DNA of 64,000 nucleotides from Aradus depressus (GCA_963662175.1 OY759224.1:20159489-20223488), one strand, 5' to 3'. Shown: positions 9,506 through 20,930, counted from the first letter of the stretch. A program made the numbers and translations. Notes: generated by a model not told the origin, from the letters alone.

Positions 9506-10660
9506 GTTATGTTGATTGAGCGAATTACATTCGCTATATCTGGGCCATACAAGCTCCCTACTGGACAAATGGGTGTTGTTAATGTACGTGTACAAGTTCA
9601 AACCAGGCTTGGGTCTGAAATATCTATCTATCTGCAGTATGTAAATTCGTACAGTTGGCTTGATTCCAATTGCAATTTTCTTCAAATACAACTTCGAATT
9701 TCTATCTCCAAATTCGTACAGACATGAAAGGCAATTAGATAGAACCTTAGCGATGAAGCCATAATGATTTGTTAATTAGAATTTTAGTATATTTTATTAC
9801 TTCATCAACAATTTGAGAGATTTCACCGGTGTTTCATATTTTCTGAGCACTTGATTCCAAAAATAAATAAAAAAATTATAAGTTGTTGAATTAACGGATA
9901 TGTACCTCTCCAGTACGAATTATAGAATATAATATAGCTCATTTTTCAATCTGACTCTTAAGGATGATACAGTGCCACCAAAACAAATTAAATATTTTTC
10001 AAGAATTCCTAAAATCCACTTTTTTATCAGTATTTTTGCTTAAACAAAAAAACGGCTGAATCGAGTTTGATAAAAAAATTTTTAGATAATATTTACGTTG
10101 GTACGCTTTGATTGGCACCAAAGCAGAGTCGATATCATTTTTCATTCGCGAGATATCGTGCAGGAAAAATTGACCACGCACGTACATACACACACAGGCA
10201 TATACTTCTTTCCAAAAATAGTGTTTTCGAACCCATTACAATAACTTCCCTAAATGCTGTTAGAAAAGTTTTAAAAAAATGTCTAACATCTAGGTTATCG
10301 AAAAAAAAAAATGCACAATTGGTTCTTGAATTTTGTCCTGACCAAAATAGTCTTCTTCAAGACTGAGATAAAATTTTTGACATCGGCATTTAAGTAGAGA
10401 GTGTGAAGAAATTATGAGGCATGCATTAGAAGGAGTGTTGTCTTGGGAAGTGGGGTGCTGTTGGTTAAGACTTACTGGAATGTGTAGAAGGCTCCAGGAA
10501 TTAAGTTCCAAGCTCTTCCACTTTATTTAGGACTTTATAGTGATGCTTTGAAGGAATTTACATTGGCGAGTTGCTTACAGTCTCTCTACAATATATTATA
10601 CACGTCTTTTTCTTACTTATTTTTTTTTCTCACTACTTTTTTTTTATGTGTAAACATCTT
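9506..10660. other. Unassigned AT-rich sequence
   Basis: Several ORFs of 60-85 codons lie on both strands without recognisable domains. I find no TIR, tail or RNA gene here. Confidence 0.3.
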
Positions 10661-11090
10661 AGCTCTCGGTAGGGGCTATGAACGTCAGTAAGTGTGTGTG
10701 CCGTACGGTTAATAAATTTGAGCTTAAATTTGTAACAATAAATAAAATTTGTGTTAAAAGAAAATAATATAGCAGTATAAATCTAAAAAAATATAATATA
10801 CTATAATATTTCAATACATTATTATATGATATTAGGTATACTACGAGGTCATATCGCCTACTACCAGAGCGCTCTTTCGTCACTCTGATGGACATAAGCC
10901 CGACTCTACTGTGGGAGTGCCAGACTGGACTTGACTTGACTGACCAGTCAGTTGAACTAAGGAACTATGACCGCAGTGACTTCTACTGGCCACTATCCAA
11001 ACTATATACACTTCACTAATGGCGCCGCCTCTTCCACGCTCCACACACCTCTTTTTAAAGTTTAACTCACTTGGGGCCTTAACAACATTC
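10660..11090 (-). repeat. Chimeric S1-tailed repeat, copy 1
   Basis: The S1 3' module (reverse complement of GAAAGAGCGCTCTGGTAGTAG, 10845-10920) is joined to a ~160-bp non-tRNA head (GGCGCCATTAGTGAAG-type, read on minus) instead of the usual tRNA head. It is flanked by AT-rich sequence, all duplicated in inverse orientation at 24190-24555. The minus-strand ORF beginning MSIRVTKERSGSRRYDLVVY recurs there almost unchanged. Confidence 0.75.
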
Positions 11091-11211
11091 ATTTTATTTT
11101 TTATTCGTATATTTATTTAAACAATAGTTCAGAAAGTATTAAATATCAGTTAGAAGAAGAAAATAATTTATTATACAAAACCTCACTATACAATGCAAAT
11201 AATCATTTTCT

Positions 11212-11760
11212 TATGTCACTAGATATACGTGAAGTTATGTAATCGGAAAATTCGATCCCAAGTTTTCAACGGAATTTCATATTTTCCGACTTCTATTTTC
11301 CAAATATGAAAAAAAAGTAATTCTGACTGTGTGCCTGTGAACACGATAACTCCTGATAGAATGAATGTACCAACGCAAAATTTTATATGTTAATCCAGAA
11401 CCCTCTAACGACGACATCTATTGTTTTTCAGCCAAACCGACCAAAGGGTAGAGGGAGATTAGGGGAAGGGCTTAAAATAAAAGTGTAAGAACTCCCGATA
11501 ATATAGTAATAATAATGTATGACATACTATTTTACATTTAAAGTCAAAACCCAATGAGGGCATAACCTGTCAAATTTCAGTGACATCGGCTGAAGTGAAG
11601 GGGGGATCGGGGGGGGGGGGGCGGGGGGGGGGGGGCCTCAATTTGTAAGTATTGAATATCAGCGCAAAAGATCGACTTGTTTTGGAAGAGCAAAAAATTA
11701 ATTGAGTAATTCGTTCTGGGGAAGTACATTGCTGATGATGCAAAATCGTATTTTATAGAC
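11212..11760 (+). repeat. Q repeat, long copy
   Basis: The copy starts at ATATACGTGAAGTTATGTAA and passes through several sub-units. It includes a G-rich stretch (11600-11634) and ends with GTTCTGGGGAAGTACATTG near 11730. All typical Q blocks are present. Confidence 0.75.
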
Positions 11761-11830
11761 TTTTTTTTTCAGTTTTCTCCACAAATTTTAGTTGAAGTAT
11801 ATTTTGATTATGTCACACATATAAATTATC

Positions 11831-12172
11831 GAGGGCGCCGGTAGCTCAGTGGTATGCGTGCTTGCCTTCTGATCTCAAGATCGTGGGTTCGAAACCCGAC
11901 CGAGGCCTTTTAGTTTATTTTATTTGGGAGGTAAAATAAACTTAAGCACGCCGTCCTTCGGATGAGACGTTAAGCGATGGTCCCGAGCCTATACGATGTC
12001 AGGTACTCGTTAAAGACCCCTACCCTAGGTGAATAAAAATTTAGGATAGGCAAAATTTAGGACTCCCACAGTAGAGTCGGGCTCATGTCCACCAGAGTGA
12101 TGAAAGAGCGCTCTGGTAGTAGGCGATATGACCTCGTAGTTAAAGCCCGGGCATGAGTCATAAAACCTAACC
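11831..12172 (+). mobile_element. S1 SINE, full length, 11-bp TSD
   Basis: This is the best-preserved S1 head, with A-box TAGCTCAGTGG and B-box GGGTTCGAAACCC. The tail is CATAAAACCTAACC. TATAAATTATC flanks both ends (11820-11830 and 12173-12183). RNA polymerase III transcription is inferred from the boxes. Confidence 0.93.
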
Positions 12173-12183
12173 TATAAATTATC

Positions 12184-12640
12184 ACGAGAATATCCAAAAT
12201 GTATTCAGGGGACCTTGAAATATGAAAATTGGTTGAAAATTTGATTTCGAGTTTTCTCACCATTAGAATACTGAAGTTATACGAAAGTAAAAAAGACCAC
12301 ACTTGTCGTATCTCTCTCTACCTTCAAGATCAGAAGCTATTTACTTCAGGAAATTGCGGAATGTGGTCGGTCCCAGAATGGTATGGATTACGTAGGTGGG
12401 GTGGTTCACTTAAAATAAGTGCCAATCTTTGCCGTTCACTGAAGCTCCTATGTACACAGAGAAATATGAGATCGAGACTGGGTGTTGAGAACATGACACC
12501 TCGTCTTCTCTTCAATATACCGACCAACTGGCATTTTCAAGAAAAATTTCAAAGACAATTTTGTGTCCAATGAGGATCAATAGTCGTGCAAAAAAACCTT
12601 AGATCGAATTTTAATCGATATTTCACGTTTTCCGCATATG
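12184..12640. other. Unassigned sequence with overlapping ORFs
   Basis: Overlapping ORFs at 12229-12573 (plus) and 12330-12527 (minus) show no recognised motif. They are not annotated as genes. Confidence 0.3.
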
Positions 12641-12699
12641 TATTTTAGTCAAACTTTAGGAGCTCTTTAAACACGTGTGCTAACTAGATTCTGGGGACA

Positions 12700-12870
12700 A
12701 AAAAAAAATTCCAAACAGAACGGATTTCAAAGGAACTGAGTCATCATCAGTGGTACATCACCCATACAGTATGAAGTCTAATTGGACACATTGTTCAACA
12801 CACTCCATACTGTCCCTCTGATGTATCACAAGGGAAGACAACGTTTTTTATTTCTTTGAGAAAATATATT
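12700..12870 (-). repeat. Degenerate hammerhead A element
   Basis: On the minus strand ACCACTGATGATGAC is followed by a decayed stem II and TTTGAAATCCGTTCTG. Stem I no longer pairs. A GGGAAGACAACG block, shared with subfamily A, lies at 12832-12843. It is a remnant only. Confidence 0.55.
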
Positions 12871-12899
12871 ATATATTTCCATAATTTTTTTTCTCATGT

Positions 12900-13065
12900 A
12901 AGCAAACTATGTATTAAAGCTTATATATACGAAGCACAGAAAGTTCGAAGGGATGTTAAATATGGACAATGAGAGCCTCAGTGTCCGTTTTTTTTGGAGT
13001 ATATACTTTATAGGGCTCCAATTTCGAATGTAGGTAAGGTATGTTGGGCAAAGGGACTTACATCT
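12900..13065 (+). repeat. Fragment of the 29.0/34.3-kb repeat
   Basis: The blocks ATTAAAGCTTATATATACGA and GGAGTATATACTTTATAGGG, then GGGCAAAGGGACTTA, match sequence in both arms of the large inverted duplication (29020-29230 and 34240-34430). A third dispersed copy therefore exists here. Confidence 0.65.
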
Positions 13066-13071
13066 ACGTGT

Positions 13072-13378
13072 GTTAAGATCGTGGGTTTGAAAGGCCCCCT
13101 AGTTTATTTTATCTGGGAGGTAAAATAAACTTAAGCATGCCATCCTTCGGATGGGACGTTAAACGATGGTCCCGAGCCTGCACGATGTCAGGTACTCGTT
13201 AAAGACCACTGCCCTAGGTGAATAAAAATTTAGGGTAAGCAAAATTCAGGACTCACACAGTAAAGTCGGGCTCATGTCCACTAGAGTGATGAAAGAGCGC
13301 TCTGGTAGTAGGCAATATGATCTCGTAGTTAACGACCGGGTATGAGTCATAATACTCGTAACTAACTAATTAACTACT
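13072..13378 (+). mobile_element. S1 SINE, head degraded
   Basis: The B-box remnant GTGGGTTTGAAAGG, the body and a TAACTAACTAATTAACT tail remain. The A-box region is lost. Confidence 0.85.
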
Positions 13379-13650
13379 GGTATTACTAGGTATATGAGAA
13401 TAATGTGTTGGCATGAGCAATTTTATTTATTTTATTGTACAAAGTAATGTTGAGAGCGTCTATTAAAATATGTGTGACGTGGCCATAACAGGCCTTTCTT
13501 ATACCAAAAACGATTAAAATCCTTATTCTTATGTGATAGTCAGATGTGGGAGGAGATTTCTCATAGAAATAACACTGATACTATTTCAAATTTTCCTCTA
13601 TTATTAAATTTTCAATTTGAGATGAAATTTTATTTTTAATTTTTTTCAAG
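13379..13650. other. Unassigned, with a fragment of the CT-rich foldback family
   Basis: GACGTGGCCATAACAGG and CTTATACCAAAAACG at 13477-13512 match the arm of the foldback family at 15604-15870 and 32690-32760. The rest is not recognised. Confidence 0.45.
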
Positions 13651-14160
13651 AAGGTTCAACAGGAGAAAGGGACAGGGGAGAGAATCTTTGCGGCAAACAA
13701 GTGCTACTATGGTCTCAGAAAGTACTTCAGAAGCAACCACATATCCAGGCAGACTAAATTCGTTCTATATAAGACCCTTATCCGCCCAGTTTTTCTGTAA
13801 GGCTCAGAAACCTGGACAACAACCAGGAGCTCTACGAATTATATAGTAAACCAGATGTCCTGAAAGTCATGACGATTGGGCGGTAAAGATGGGCATGACA
13901 TGTCGCCAGGATGGAAGCTGAGGAAATGCCGAAGAAGCTGGTAATGGAGCCTATTCATGGAGTAAGACGGCGAGGGAGACCTAAGCTGAGATAGGCAGAT
14001 GGTGTGGCACAAGATGCCCGAAACATATTCCGCATCAGGAACTGGATGGCAGCCGCACAGGATCGGGACAATTGGAAGCTGTTGGTGGAGGAGGCCAGGA
14101 CTGGCGCCATGATAGATAGAAGGGTCAGGAAAAAACACTCTGGAAGCTGAAAAAGGGACA
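13650..14160 (+). pseudogene. LINE reverse transcriptase C-terminal remnant
   Basis: Conceptual translation gives [20 protein letters not shown], then [14 protein letters not shown] and GSETWTTT, the usual distal RT region (YK.LIRPV..YGSE.W). After a frame change it reads GHVARMEAEEMPKK, RRRGRPKLR and DRDNWKLLVEEARTG, the C-terminal signature of RTE/CR1-type or 'craniofacial development protein 2-like' LINE ORFs. Stops and frameshifts are present. The catalytic palm lies upstream and is missing. Confidence 0.85.
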
Positions 14161-14279
14161 GTTCGGAATGTGAACATGTTGAACTTCCATTTAGTATTTT
14201 AGTCGTGGTAGAAGACAGTAGCAATACCGAAAATACTCCAGTATATTTTATTTACTTTGTGAAATAGACATATTTTTTA

Positions 14280-14530
14280 GAAAAACATAGGTTTTTTTTT
14301 ATTTTTGCCAATCGATTCACATAAAGGTATCTATTCATGATAAATTGTCAGTAGTCCTTTGGCCTCTATGCTGTACGGGGTGGGAAGACATTTTCTATTT
14401 CTATGAGAAAATCTCATCCCACATATGAACACCTATTGATTTTCAGCCAATCGGACAAAGTGAAGGCGGGGCGTGGTTGAACTCGCGCTCATACATTGCC
14501 AGTGATACACCGAAGACTTTAAAAAAAAAA
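14280..14530 (+). repeat. Hammerhead A tail and Q fragment
   Basis: GGTGGGAAGACATTTTCTATT resembles the block after hammerhead A. It is followed by Q blocks (CACCTATTGATTTTCAGCC) and a degenerate Q end, ACATTGCCAGTGATACACCG. Confidence 0.5.
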
Positions 14531-15030
14531 AAGTTTTTTTTTGTTTGGTTAAACGTTCTTGTGTACTCCCAATTAGGGCAGAAAGAACGACCTCTCTATA
14601 GCTGCCGCCTCTAAATCAATTCTGTTAAATCGGCAGTTTTTCCTTAACTTGTTCAACGTATTTTTAAACAAATTTTGTAGAATGGTCAACAGGAAAGGTT
14701 ACATAGGTTAGGGAAAAAATGAAAGTAAAAATAAAGCAAATAAAGAAGAAAAAAAAAAAGGTTTTCCGAGAATCACTGGCTATGTACTTCCCCAGCAAGA
14801 ATAAATCAATTACGTTTCTCTCTCCCTCCAAAGCCAATCGACCGTTTGATCTAAAACTCATACTAACGCTTTGGTAGTAGGCGATATGACCTCGATACAT
14901 TCATTATGACAGGTATTAGGTTTTTTTTTTTTAAATTGATTCCGGCTTCCCTTTTGCCGATTTCTCATATTTTGATTTTGGCAAATTCATACTAAATATG
15001 TATTTTGAATAGTCGTTGGCCTATGCCCTT
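14530..15030. repeat. AT-rich sequence with inverted Q end and S1 scrap
   Basis: An inverted Q terminus (CTATGTACTTCCCCAGC) lies at ~14778-14795. A 26-bp S1 scrap (CTTTGGTAGTAGGCGATATG) lies at 14868-14893. No gene is seen. Confidence 0.5.
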
Positions 15031-16002
15031 AGGGTACGTCCATAGTGCACCGCTTCCCGCTTTATCGCGGCGGGCGAGCGGGGGAAAAAAAGTAGTGAAA
15101 ACGCGGTCATAGTGCACCTGCCTACCTGCTTTAACCGGCTCAAACTGCTTCTACCCGCTTTAACCGGAATGAATTATTGTTTCTTTTACCCGCTTGAACC
15201 GCTTACCGCTTACCATGCCCGGTCAGTTTGCTGTTATCTAGCACGTTGTTGAAGTAGTTGTTAAAATAGTAAATATGGACATGCACTTTAATATAAATAG
15301 TGCAAGCAACTAGCAACAAAAACAATACAAAATTATATAAAACAAAATATGACTTTTGGTGAGACAATAGTAAAATTTTAGTAAACATAACACAAAAAAA
15401 AAAAAACTGAACATAAAAAAAATATATGTATATCTTATAAGCAATAAATTAAAATATATTTTTCTTAATTTTTAAGTCAGTAAAAAATTAATTGTTGATC
15501 TACATTATCAAAAAGTGCACAATTGGTTCTGAGTCGAATTTTGATCTATTAAAGAGATATTTGTGGAGAAATGTTTGACTGGAGATACACAAAGATAATA
15601 CCATGTATTGGTTTAACGAAAATAAATTTATTATTATAGAAATATATGATGTGGCCATTACAGGACGTTCTCCTCTCTCTCCCCCCCTTCCCTTCATCAA
15701 AATCATTTCATTTTGTCTCTTTGTACACCGTTATCCTGAGTTGAGACATTCTTTTACCTAGTAATGCCGGTATGAAGGGGGAAGAGAGAGGAGAACGTCC
15801 TGTAATGGCCACATCACATATTTCTATAATAATAATAATAATAAATTTATTTTTGTTAAACGTAATGCGTTTACTTATCCCGCGAGCGGTGCTATATAAC
15901 CACCATCAGCTAGAATCGCGCGGGTTCACCTCGCTGTTTGCAACTGCCGCGGTTAAAGCGGTTGAGCGGGACGCGGGAAGTGGTGCACTATGGACGTACC
16001 CT
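15031..16002. mobile_element. DNA transposon with 30-bp TIRs (PIF/Harbinger-like?)
   Basis: The left end AGGGTACGTCCATAGTGCAC and the next ten bases match the reverse complement of the right end with one mismatch over 30 bp. The termini are GC-rich (CCCGC motifs) against an AT-rich interior. No transposase is recognised. The flank TATTTTGAATAGTCGTTGG recurs without the element at 16606-16640, approximating an empty site. The TSD is ambiguous, so the superfamily is a guess. Confidence 0.75.
15604..15870. repeat. CT-rich foldback (inverted repeat) element
   Basis: Two arms of about 110 bp (AATAAATTTATTATTATAG, then GATGTGGCCATTACAGGACG and a CT-rich part, against the reverse complement ending GTCCTGTAATGGCCACATC) surround a ~70-bp loop. 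Single arms occur elsewhere (13477, 29240-29440, 32690, 34080-34230, 53220). The element is nested in the 15031-16002 transposon. Confidence 0.8.
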
Positions 16003-16248
16003 AAAAGGATACATATAGAAGAAGAGAAAGAGGGAAGAAGGTTCCTTAACATTACCTTTATACACTAAATACAAATCAAAAATAATCAGTTAAATTAAAA
16101 ACAATGCTACTGCTTAAGAGTAAATTTTAAGAAACTCTTAAAGAAAAAGAAAAAAAACAAAAACAAATGCAAAGTAACTGAAATGAATAGAAAATAAATT
16201 AATAAACATTTAAAAACAGTTTATAATTTAAAATCGTGAACAATTATT
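16003..16248. other. AT-rich spacer
   Basis: No feature is recognised. Confidence 0.3.
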
Positions 16249-16562
16249 TTAGTGTTTCCCTCCCTGAGTTTTCCCTATTTTCTTTACCAAAACGTTTCGA
16301 TTTGTGTCACACTTAAGTAAAAAGTTTTTATAGAATTTTATTATGTAGTCCAGTAGGAGCTCAGAATTTAGGTCTTCATAGATTTGGAGGATGGAGGTGT
16401 CCCTCGAGTAGCTACCAACCAATCTAAGGCATTTGTTTTGGGCCACTTGAACTTGTTTGGCCACAGCTCACACTGGGCATGCATACGTTATCACTGGCAG
16501 CAACAGAAGCTTGTATATGAGGAGTCTATTGGTTAGATAAGGAGGGCTGCCTTTGTGTGGAG
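16249..16562 (-). pseudogene. Jockey-like LINE RT C-terminal fragment
   Basis: Reading leftward from ~16560: LTNRLLIYKLLLLPVITYAC, then a stop, then VQVAQNKCLRLVG. The pairing YK.LL.PVITYA with QNK.LR is the signature of the region after the Jockey palm. The ORF runs to 16249 with 71 codons. Only the distal RT is left, with one in-frame stop. Confidence 0.82.
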
Positions 16563-17364
16563 TAACGGGAATAAGAGAATAGAAAATATTTTGAATAAAT
16601 ATTTATTTTGAATAATCGTTGGCCTATGTAAAAGGATATATGTAATTACAGGTTCCAAAGCGTTTATATATTACATTTTTCTTTGATTTTCTAATGTAGA
16701 TCATGAGTTTAGCTAAGCTCTAGAATTAAGATTACCAATAAGATTATTTTCATAATTTTCATGGCTATCTCAGAGCAGCCTTGAAACTTTAAAAAGAAAC
16801 ATTTTACTGCCAGTAAACACTGTTCAGTTATATAATTACTGCTTAATTAAATTACAATTTCATCTCCTGTAGGCAACGATAAATTCTGGTTATAAAAGAC
16901 TTTATGAAGAACATTATAGACATATTGAAGATAACTTTCCATTCCTTCGAATTATGATAGACAGTTATGATAAATAATTTTAGTTTCATTAACACAGGGT
17001 TTGCAGAGTTTTATATATACATAAAAAAAGTGAACTAAATATACTAAAAAAAAATATATATATATATATAATATACAATATATACATATAACTTTCCTTC
17101 GAATTATTTCAAAAGCTATGAATATTACACGTACATACACACATATTTCTTTTCAAAAATAGTGTAGTGAGCTTGAAACATAAAAATATAATGAAAATTT
17201 TGATTTCTATTTTAATTTTCACCATTCCAGGTTTATTTAGACTTGATAATTTCATTAGTAGAAGACGCTGCAGCCCTGGTTAGTTATGCTTCGGTTCGCT
17301 GGCTGCGGTTCTCCAACCATCTTACGTATTTAACATTTACATTATTCTCTCCCACTTATTTTCA
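16563..17364. other. Unassigned AT-rich sequence
   Basis: It contains the empty-site-like copy of the 15031 flank (16606-16640) and an AT microsatellite at 17050-17072. No gene is recognised. Confidence 0.35.
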
Positions 17365-17700
17365 ATCTTATATACGAAGTATAGCTGAGGAAGTTATATA
17401 ATCGGTCGAAAATTCGATGTCGAGTTTTATACGGAATTTCATGTTTAACAACCTCCCCTGATCCCAAAAAATTTAAAAAAATTTAAAAAATCTGTGGGTC
17501 TGTGGACACGATAACTTCCAATTGAGTTAATGTATCGACACGAAATATCATATGTGAATTCAAAACCCCATAAGGACGACAATTATAAATTTTTAGCGGA
17601 ATCGGCAGAAGAGAATGAGGGGATCAGAGGGGGCTCTACTAAAAAAAACCAATAACTGCACAAGGGCAGCCAAATTTAAGTCCATAATAAGGGTGGCTGC
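17365..17700 (+). repeat. Q repeat
   Basis: It starts at TATACGAAGTATAGCTGAGG (hairpin-like TATAC/GTATA), followed by the blocks AAGTTATATAATCGGTCG, GTCTGTGGACACGATAAC and CAAAACCCCATAAGGACGAC. The 3' end is missing. Confidence 0.75.
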
Positions 17701-17865
17701 CCTAATTTTTTATTTTCCTTCTATCGTTGACAAAGCCAAATGTAGACAAGAGAACAAAAAGAAACCAAAGCCAAGGGGAAAATCAAGATAAATTCATTTG
17801 AAGGGATGGGGAAAAGGGAAATATGGGTAATCAAAAGTTATAATAGAAAATTTTGCTTTCATTAA

Positions 17866-18181
17866 GGCTTTAACTACGAGGTCATATCGCCTACTACCAG
17901 AGCGCTCTTTCGTCACTCTGGTGGACATGAGCCCGACTCTACGGTGGGAGTCCTAAATTTTGCCTACCCTAAATTTTTATTCACCTAGGGTAGGGGTCTT
18001 TAACGAATACCTGACATCGTACAGGCTCGGGACCATTGCTTAACGTCCCATCCGAAGGACGGCGTGCTTAAGTTTATTTTACTTCCCAGATAAAAAAAAT
18101 TAAGGGCCTCGGTCGGGTTACGAACCCACGACCTTGAGCTCAGAAGGCAAGCACGCATACCACTGAGCTACCGGCGCCCTC
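17866..18181 (-). mobile_element. S1 SINE
   Basis: Near full-length in reverse. The head is at the right (GAGCTACCGGCGCCCTC) and the B-box is degenerate (GGGTTACGAACCC on minus reading). The tail is shortened to GGCTTTAACTACGAGG. Confidence 0.9.
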
Positions 18182-18534
18182 AAGTTTATTATATAAAGTA
18201 AATTTTATATGACACATATGTGAATTTTATTGTTATGTACATAGGTAACAATTATGTTTAGTAGTTCATAATATAATGTTTAAAAATAAAATATTGTCGT
18301 TACACTATTATTAATTTTCTAGCTCAAGTATTTATTTGGAAAATAAAAATCATTAACTTATTCAAAATGTAAAGGGGAAAAACATAAAAACATTTGGGTA
18401 GTACTTTAATTGTGGAGGGGGGCGGCGGTAGCGTTATTTGCACGGTTTTGTCTAGATTCAAAAAAAAAAAAAAAATTTCTGTGAAAACTGACATTATTGC
18501 AGAGATATTGTGAAATAATTCAAATGAACTTGAA
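18182..18534. other. AT-rich spacer
   Basis: A minus-strand ORF (18324-18578) is low complexity and shows no domain. Confidence 0.3.
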
Positions 18535-18740
18535 AGAAATAAAACTTGTTTATTTATGATATTGTCTAATTTCACCAACTATATTTACATGGGAGTACTT
18601 TCGGTATTTCTACCATCCTCAGACATGTCTTATCTCTTATGCTTTTGGCTGAGGATGGTAGAAATACCGAAAGTACTCCCATGTAAATATAGTTGGTGAT
18701 ATTAGACAATATCATAAATAAACAAGTTTTATTTCTTTCA
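18535..18740. mobile_element. Hammerhead D inverted-pair (foldback) element
   Basis: Arms of about 90 bp (AAAGAAATAAAACTTGTTTA... against its reverse complement ending AACAAGTTTTATTTCTTT) face each other across a ~25-bp loop. Each arm carries one hammerhead-like core reading outward from the loop, then an ATTAGACAATATCATAAATAAA-type block (shared in part with subfamily C). The near-perfect palindrome implies a recent origin or strong template switching. Confidence 0.8.
18646..18681 (+). ncRNA. Hammerhead-ribozyme-like motif, subfamily D
   Basis: The core CTGAGGA (18649-18655) is followed by one extra T, a four-pair stem II GGTA/TACC capped by GAAA (18657-18668), GAA (18669-18671), stem III AG/CT with a TA loop (18672-18677) and cleavage after C18678. 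Stem I is TGG (18646-18648) with CCA (18679-18681). The mirror copy on the minus strand (~18590-18627) has the same core, but its first stem I pair is mismatched. Confidence 0.6.
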
Positions 18741-19124
18741 AATTCAATTGTCTGTGAGTCTGTGGACAGGATAGCTCCCGATATATTCGATATATCATCA
18801 CATTTTGTATGCGGAACTCAATAAGGACAACAGTTATCTAGTTCCAGCCAAATCGGTCAAAGAAAAGGGGCATTAACTGTAATAACTGCCGTTGTAACGA
18901 ATGTATCGACACGAAATTATGTATGTGAATTCAAAATTCTATAAGGACGGCACTCACCAATGTTATGAATGTATCGACATGAAATTTCATATTTGAAGTC
19001 AAAACTCAATGAGGACATAACCTGTCATATGTCAGCGATATCGGCCGAAGGAAAGTGGGCTTTCAGGGGAGGGGCTCAATTCAAAAACCCAAATAACTTC
19101 CGATGATATGAATGTATCGAACAC
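18741..19124 (+). repeat. Q repeat
   Basis: Three consecutive sub-units are readable (TATCGACACGAAATTATG, TATCGACATGAAATTTCA, CATAACCTGTCATATGTC). The copy runs into an S1 SINE at its right side. Confidence 0.7.
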
Positions 19125-19336
19125 AAGCCCGACTTTACTGTGGGAGTTCTACATTTTTCCTACTTTGTTTTATTCACCTAGAATATGGGTCTTTAATGAG
19201 TATCCGAAGGTCCCATCCAAAGGACGGCGTGCTAAAGTTTTTTTTACGTCTAAAATAAAAACCTAAAGGCCTCGGCCGGGTTTCGAACCAGCGATGTTGA
19301 GCTCATAGGTTAGCTCTGAGTTACCGGCGGCCTCCT
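19125..19336 (-). mobile_element. S1 SINE, old and internally deleted
   Basis: The S1 order is preserved on the minus strand but with many substitutions and an internal deletion. The B-box is still close to consensus (GGGTTTCGAACCAG on the plus-strand reading). It appears older than other copies. Confidence 0.8.
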
Positions 19337-19664
19337 TAGATTCATCGTTGAAAAGATGGTACTCAAAAAGAGTAAACGTGGAAAAGATTTAAGAGGAATG
19401 CAAATAAGTGTCTAGATATACGGAGTGTGAGAGTAGAACTGTGCGGTGGAAGTGTTGTTTTTCAGATGAGCCCGCTCGCGTGACTCCCGCCATAAGTTTT
19501 GGCGGACTCGACATATACTCCCGCCCCCGCCACTTACAACCCCCTCCCCCATTTGTTTTCTTTTATTTCCTCTCCATTTCCTGTCTGTCATTTTTTATTT
19601 CTTACAATTTACAGGTAGGTACACAACCACCTCACTTTTCAGTTCAAAACTTTTACGATCCTAG
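19337..19664. other. Unassigned sequence
   Basis: An ORF at 19408-19692 has no recognisable domain. It includes a pyrimidine-rich stretch with proline codons. Confidence 0.3.
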
Positions 19665-19949
19665 CTACACGATCATAGGAGAAGTCATGTAATCGACCAA
19701 AAATTCGATGCTAGGTTTTGGACGGAACATCATGTTAAGTGACCTCCTGATTCTGAAAAATATTTGAAAAATATTTGTCTATGTGTGTGAACACGATAAC
19801 TCTCGATAGAATGAATATATCAACACGATTTTTTTTTTATATGTGAATCCAGAACACTCTAAGGTCGACTATTAATTTTCATAATTTCTTCCAGAGATTT
19901 CCCTTTTTATATTTTTGACAATATTTCGGGACACTTTCACGTCCCTTTT
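19665..19949 (+). repeat. Q repeat head
   Basis: ATAGGAGAAGTCATGTAATC is followed by a GTTTTGGACGGAACATCATG block and the GTGAACACGATAACTC block. The copy is truncated before the S1 insertion site. Confidence 0.65.
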
Positions 19950-19966
19950 TCTGGTCACTATGAACA

Positions 19967-20312
19967 GGTTAGGTTAGGTTTAATGACTCATGGCCGGGCT
20001 TTAACTACGAGGTCATATCGCTTACTACCAAAGCGCTATTTCGTCACTCTGGTGGACATGAGACCTACTCTACTGTGGGAGTCCTAAATTTTGCCTACCC
20101 TAAATTTTTATTCACCTAGGGTAGGGGTCTTTAACGAGTACCTGACATCGTACAGGCTCGGGACCATCGCTTAACGCCCCATCCGAAGGACGGCGTGCTT
20201 AAGTTTATTTTACTTCCCAGATAAAAAAAATTAAGGGCCTCGGTCGGGTTACGAACCCACGACCTTGAGCTCAGAAGGCAAGCACGCCTACCACTGACCT
20301 ACCGGCGCCATC
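19967..20312 (-). mobile_element. S1 SINE with 17-bp TSD
   Basis: A perfect 17-bp TSD, TCTGGTCACTATGAACA, flanks it at 19950-19966 and 20313-20329. The tail reads GGTTAGGTTAGGTTT on the plus strand, that is (CCTAA)n on the element strand. The head at the right is full length. Confidence 0.95.
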
Positions 20313-20329
20313 TCTGGTCACTATGAACA

Positions 20330-20930
20330 TTTTTCTAATGGGGACCCTCCTTTTTATAGCCAAAACCTTGACTGTGTCGGTCTCTCTCTCTCTCTTCCAA
20401 GAACTGATAATTAGTTTAAAATTATTGTTAGAAAAGTCCGAGGTAGTTTACTGATTCGTCCGCCCACCAGCCAATCATAATTCTGGAATCCTTCGACCGT
20501 GGCGCCCTCAGTTGACCTTCAAATAATGGCGGCCATGTTCTTCATTGATTTTTGTGATTGGTTCACGATTTGGATACGAAATTTTCAATGTGCTTGCGTA
20601 GGGATAAGGAAGACACGTATTGATTTTCAGTAGAATCAGTCAAAAAGAAGTGGGGATGAGAGAGGGAAGGTAATACAAACTCCCGAAATAATGGATGAAT
20701 AAATATGAAATTTTATATGTAAATCCAAAATTTCATGAAGACAATATTTATCAGTTTTTAGCAAAATCAGTCGAAAGGAAGTGGGGGATAAGAGGACAGG
20801 GACTTAATAACCAAAATAACTGTCAATGTATCGACAAGAAATTTAGAATGAGAATTCAGAACTCCCAGTATTAGTCCACTATTGATTTTTAGCTAATACG
20901 GTCGATTATAAGGGTAACCTCGAAAGCCGG
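20330..20930 (+). repeat. Unassigned GC-moderate stretch then Q repeat
   Basis: 20330-20570 is unassigned, with a short TCTCTC run. 20570-20930 carries Q blocks (AAATTTTATATGTAAATCC, CAAAATAACTGTCAATGTATCG). Confidence 0.55.
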
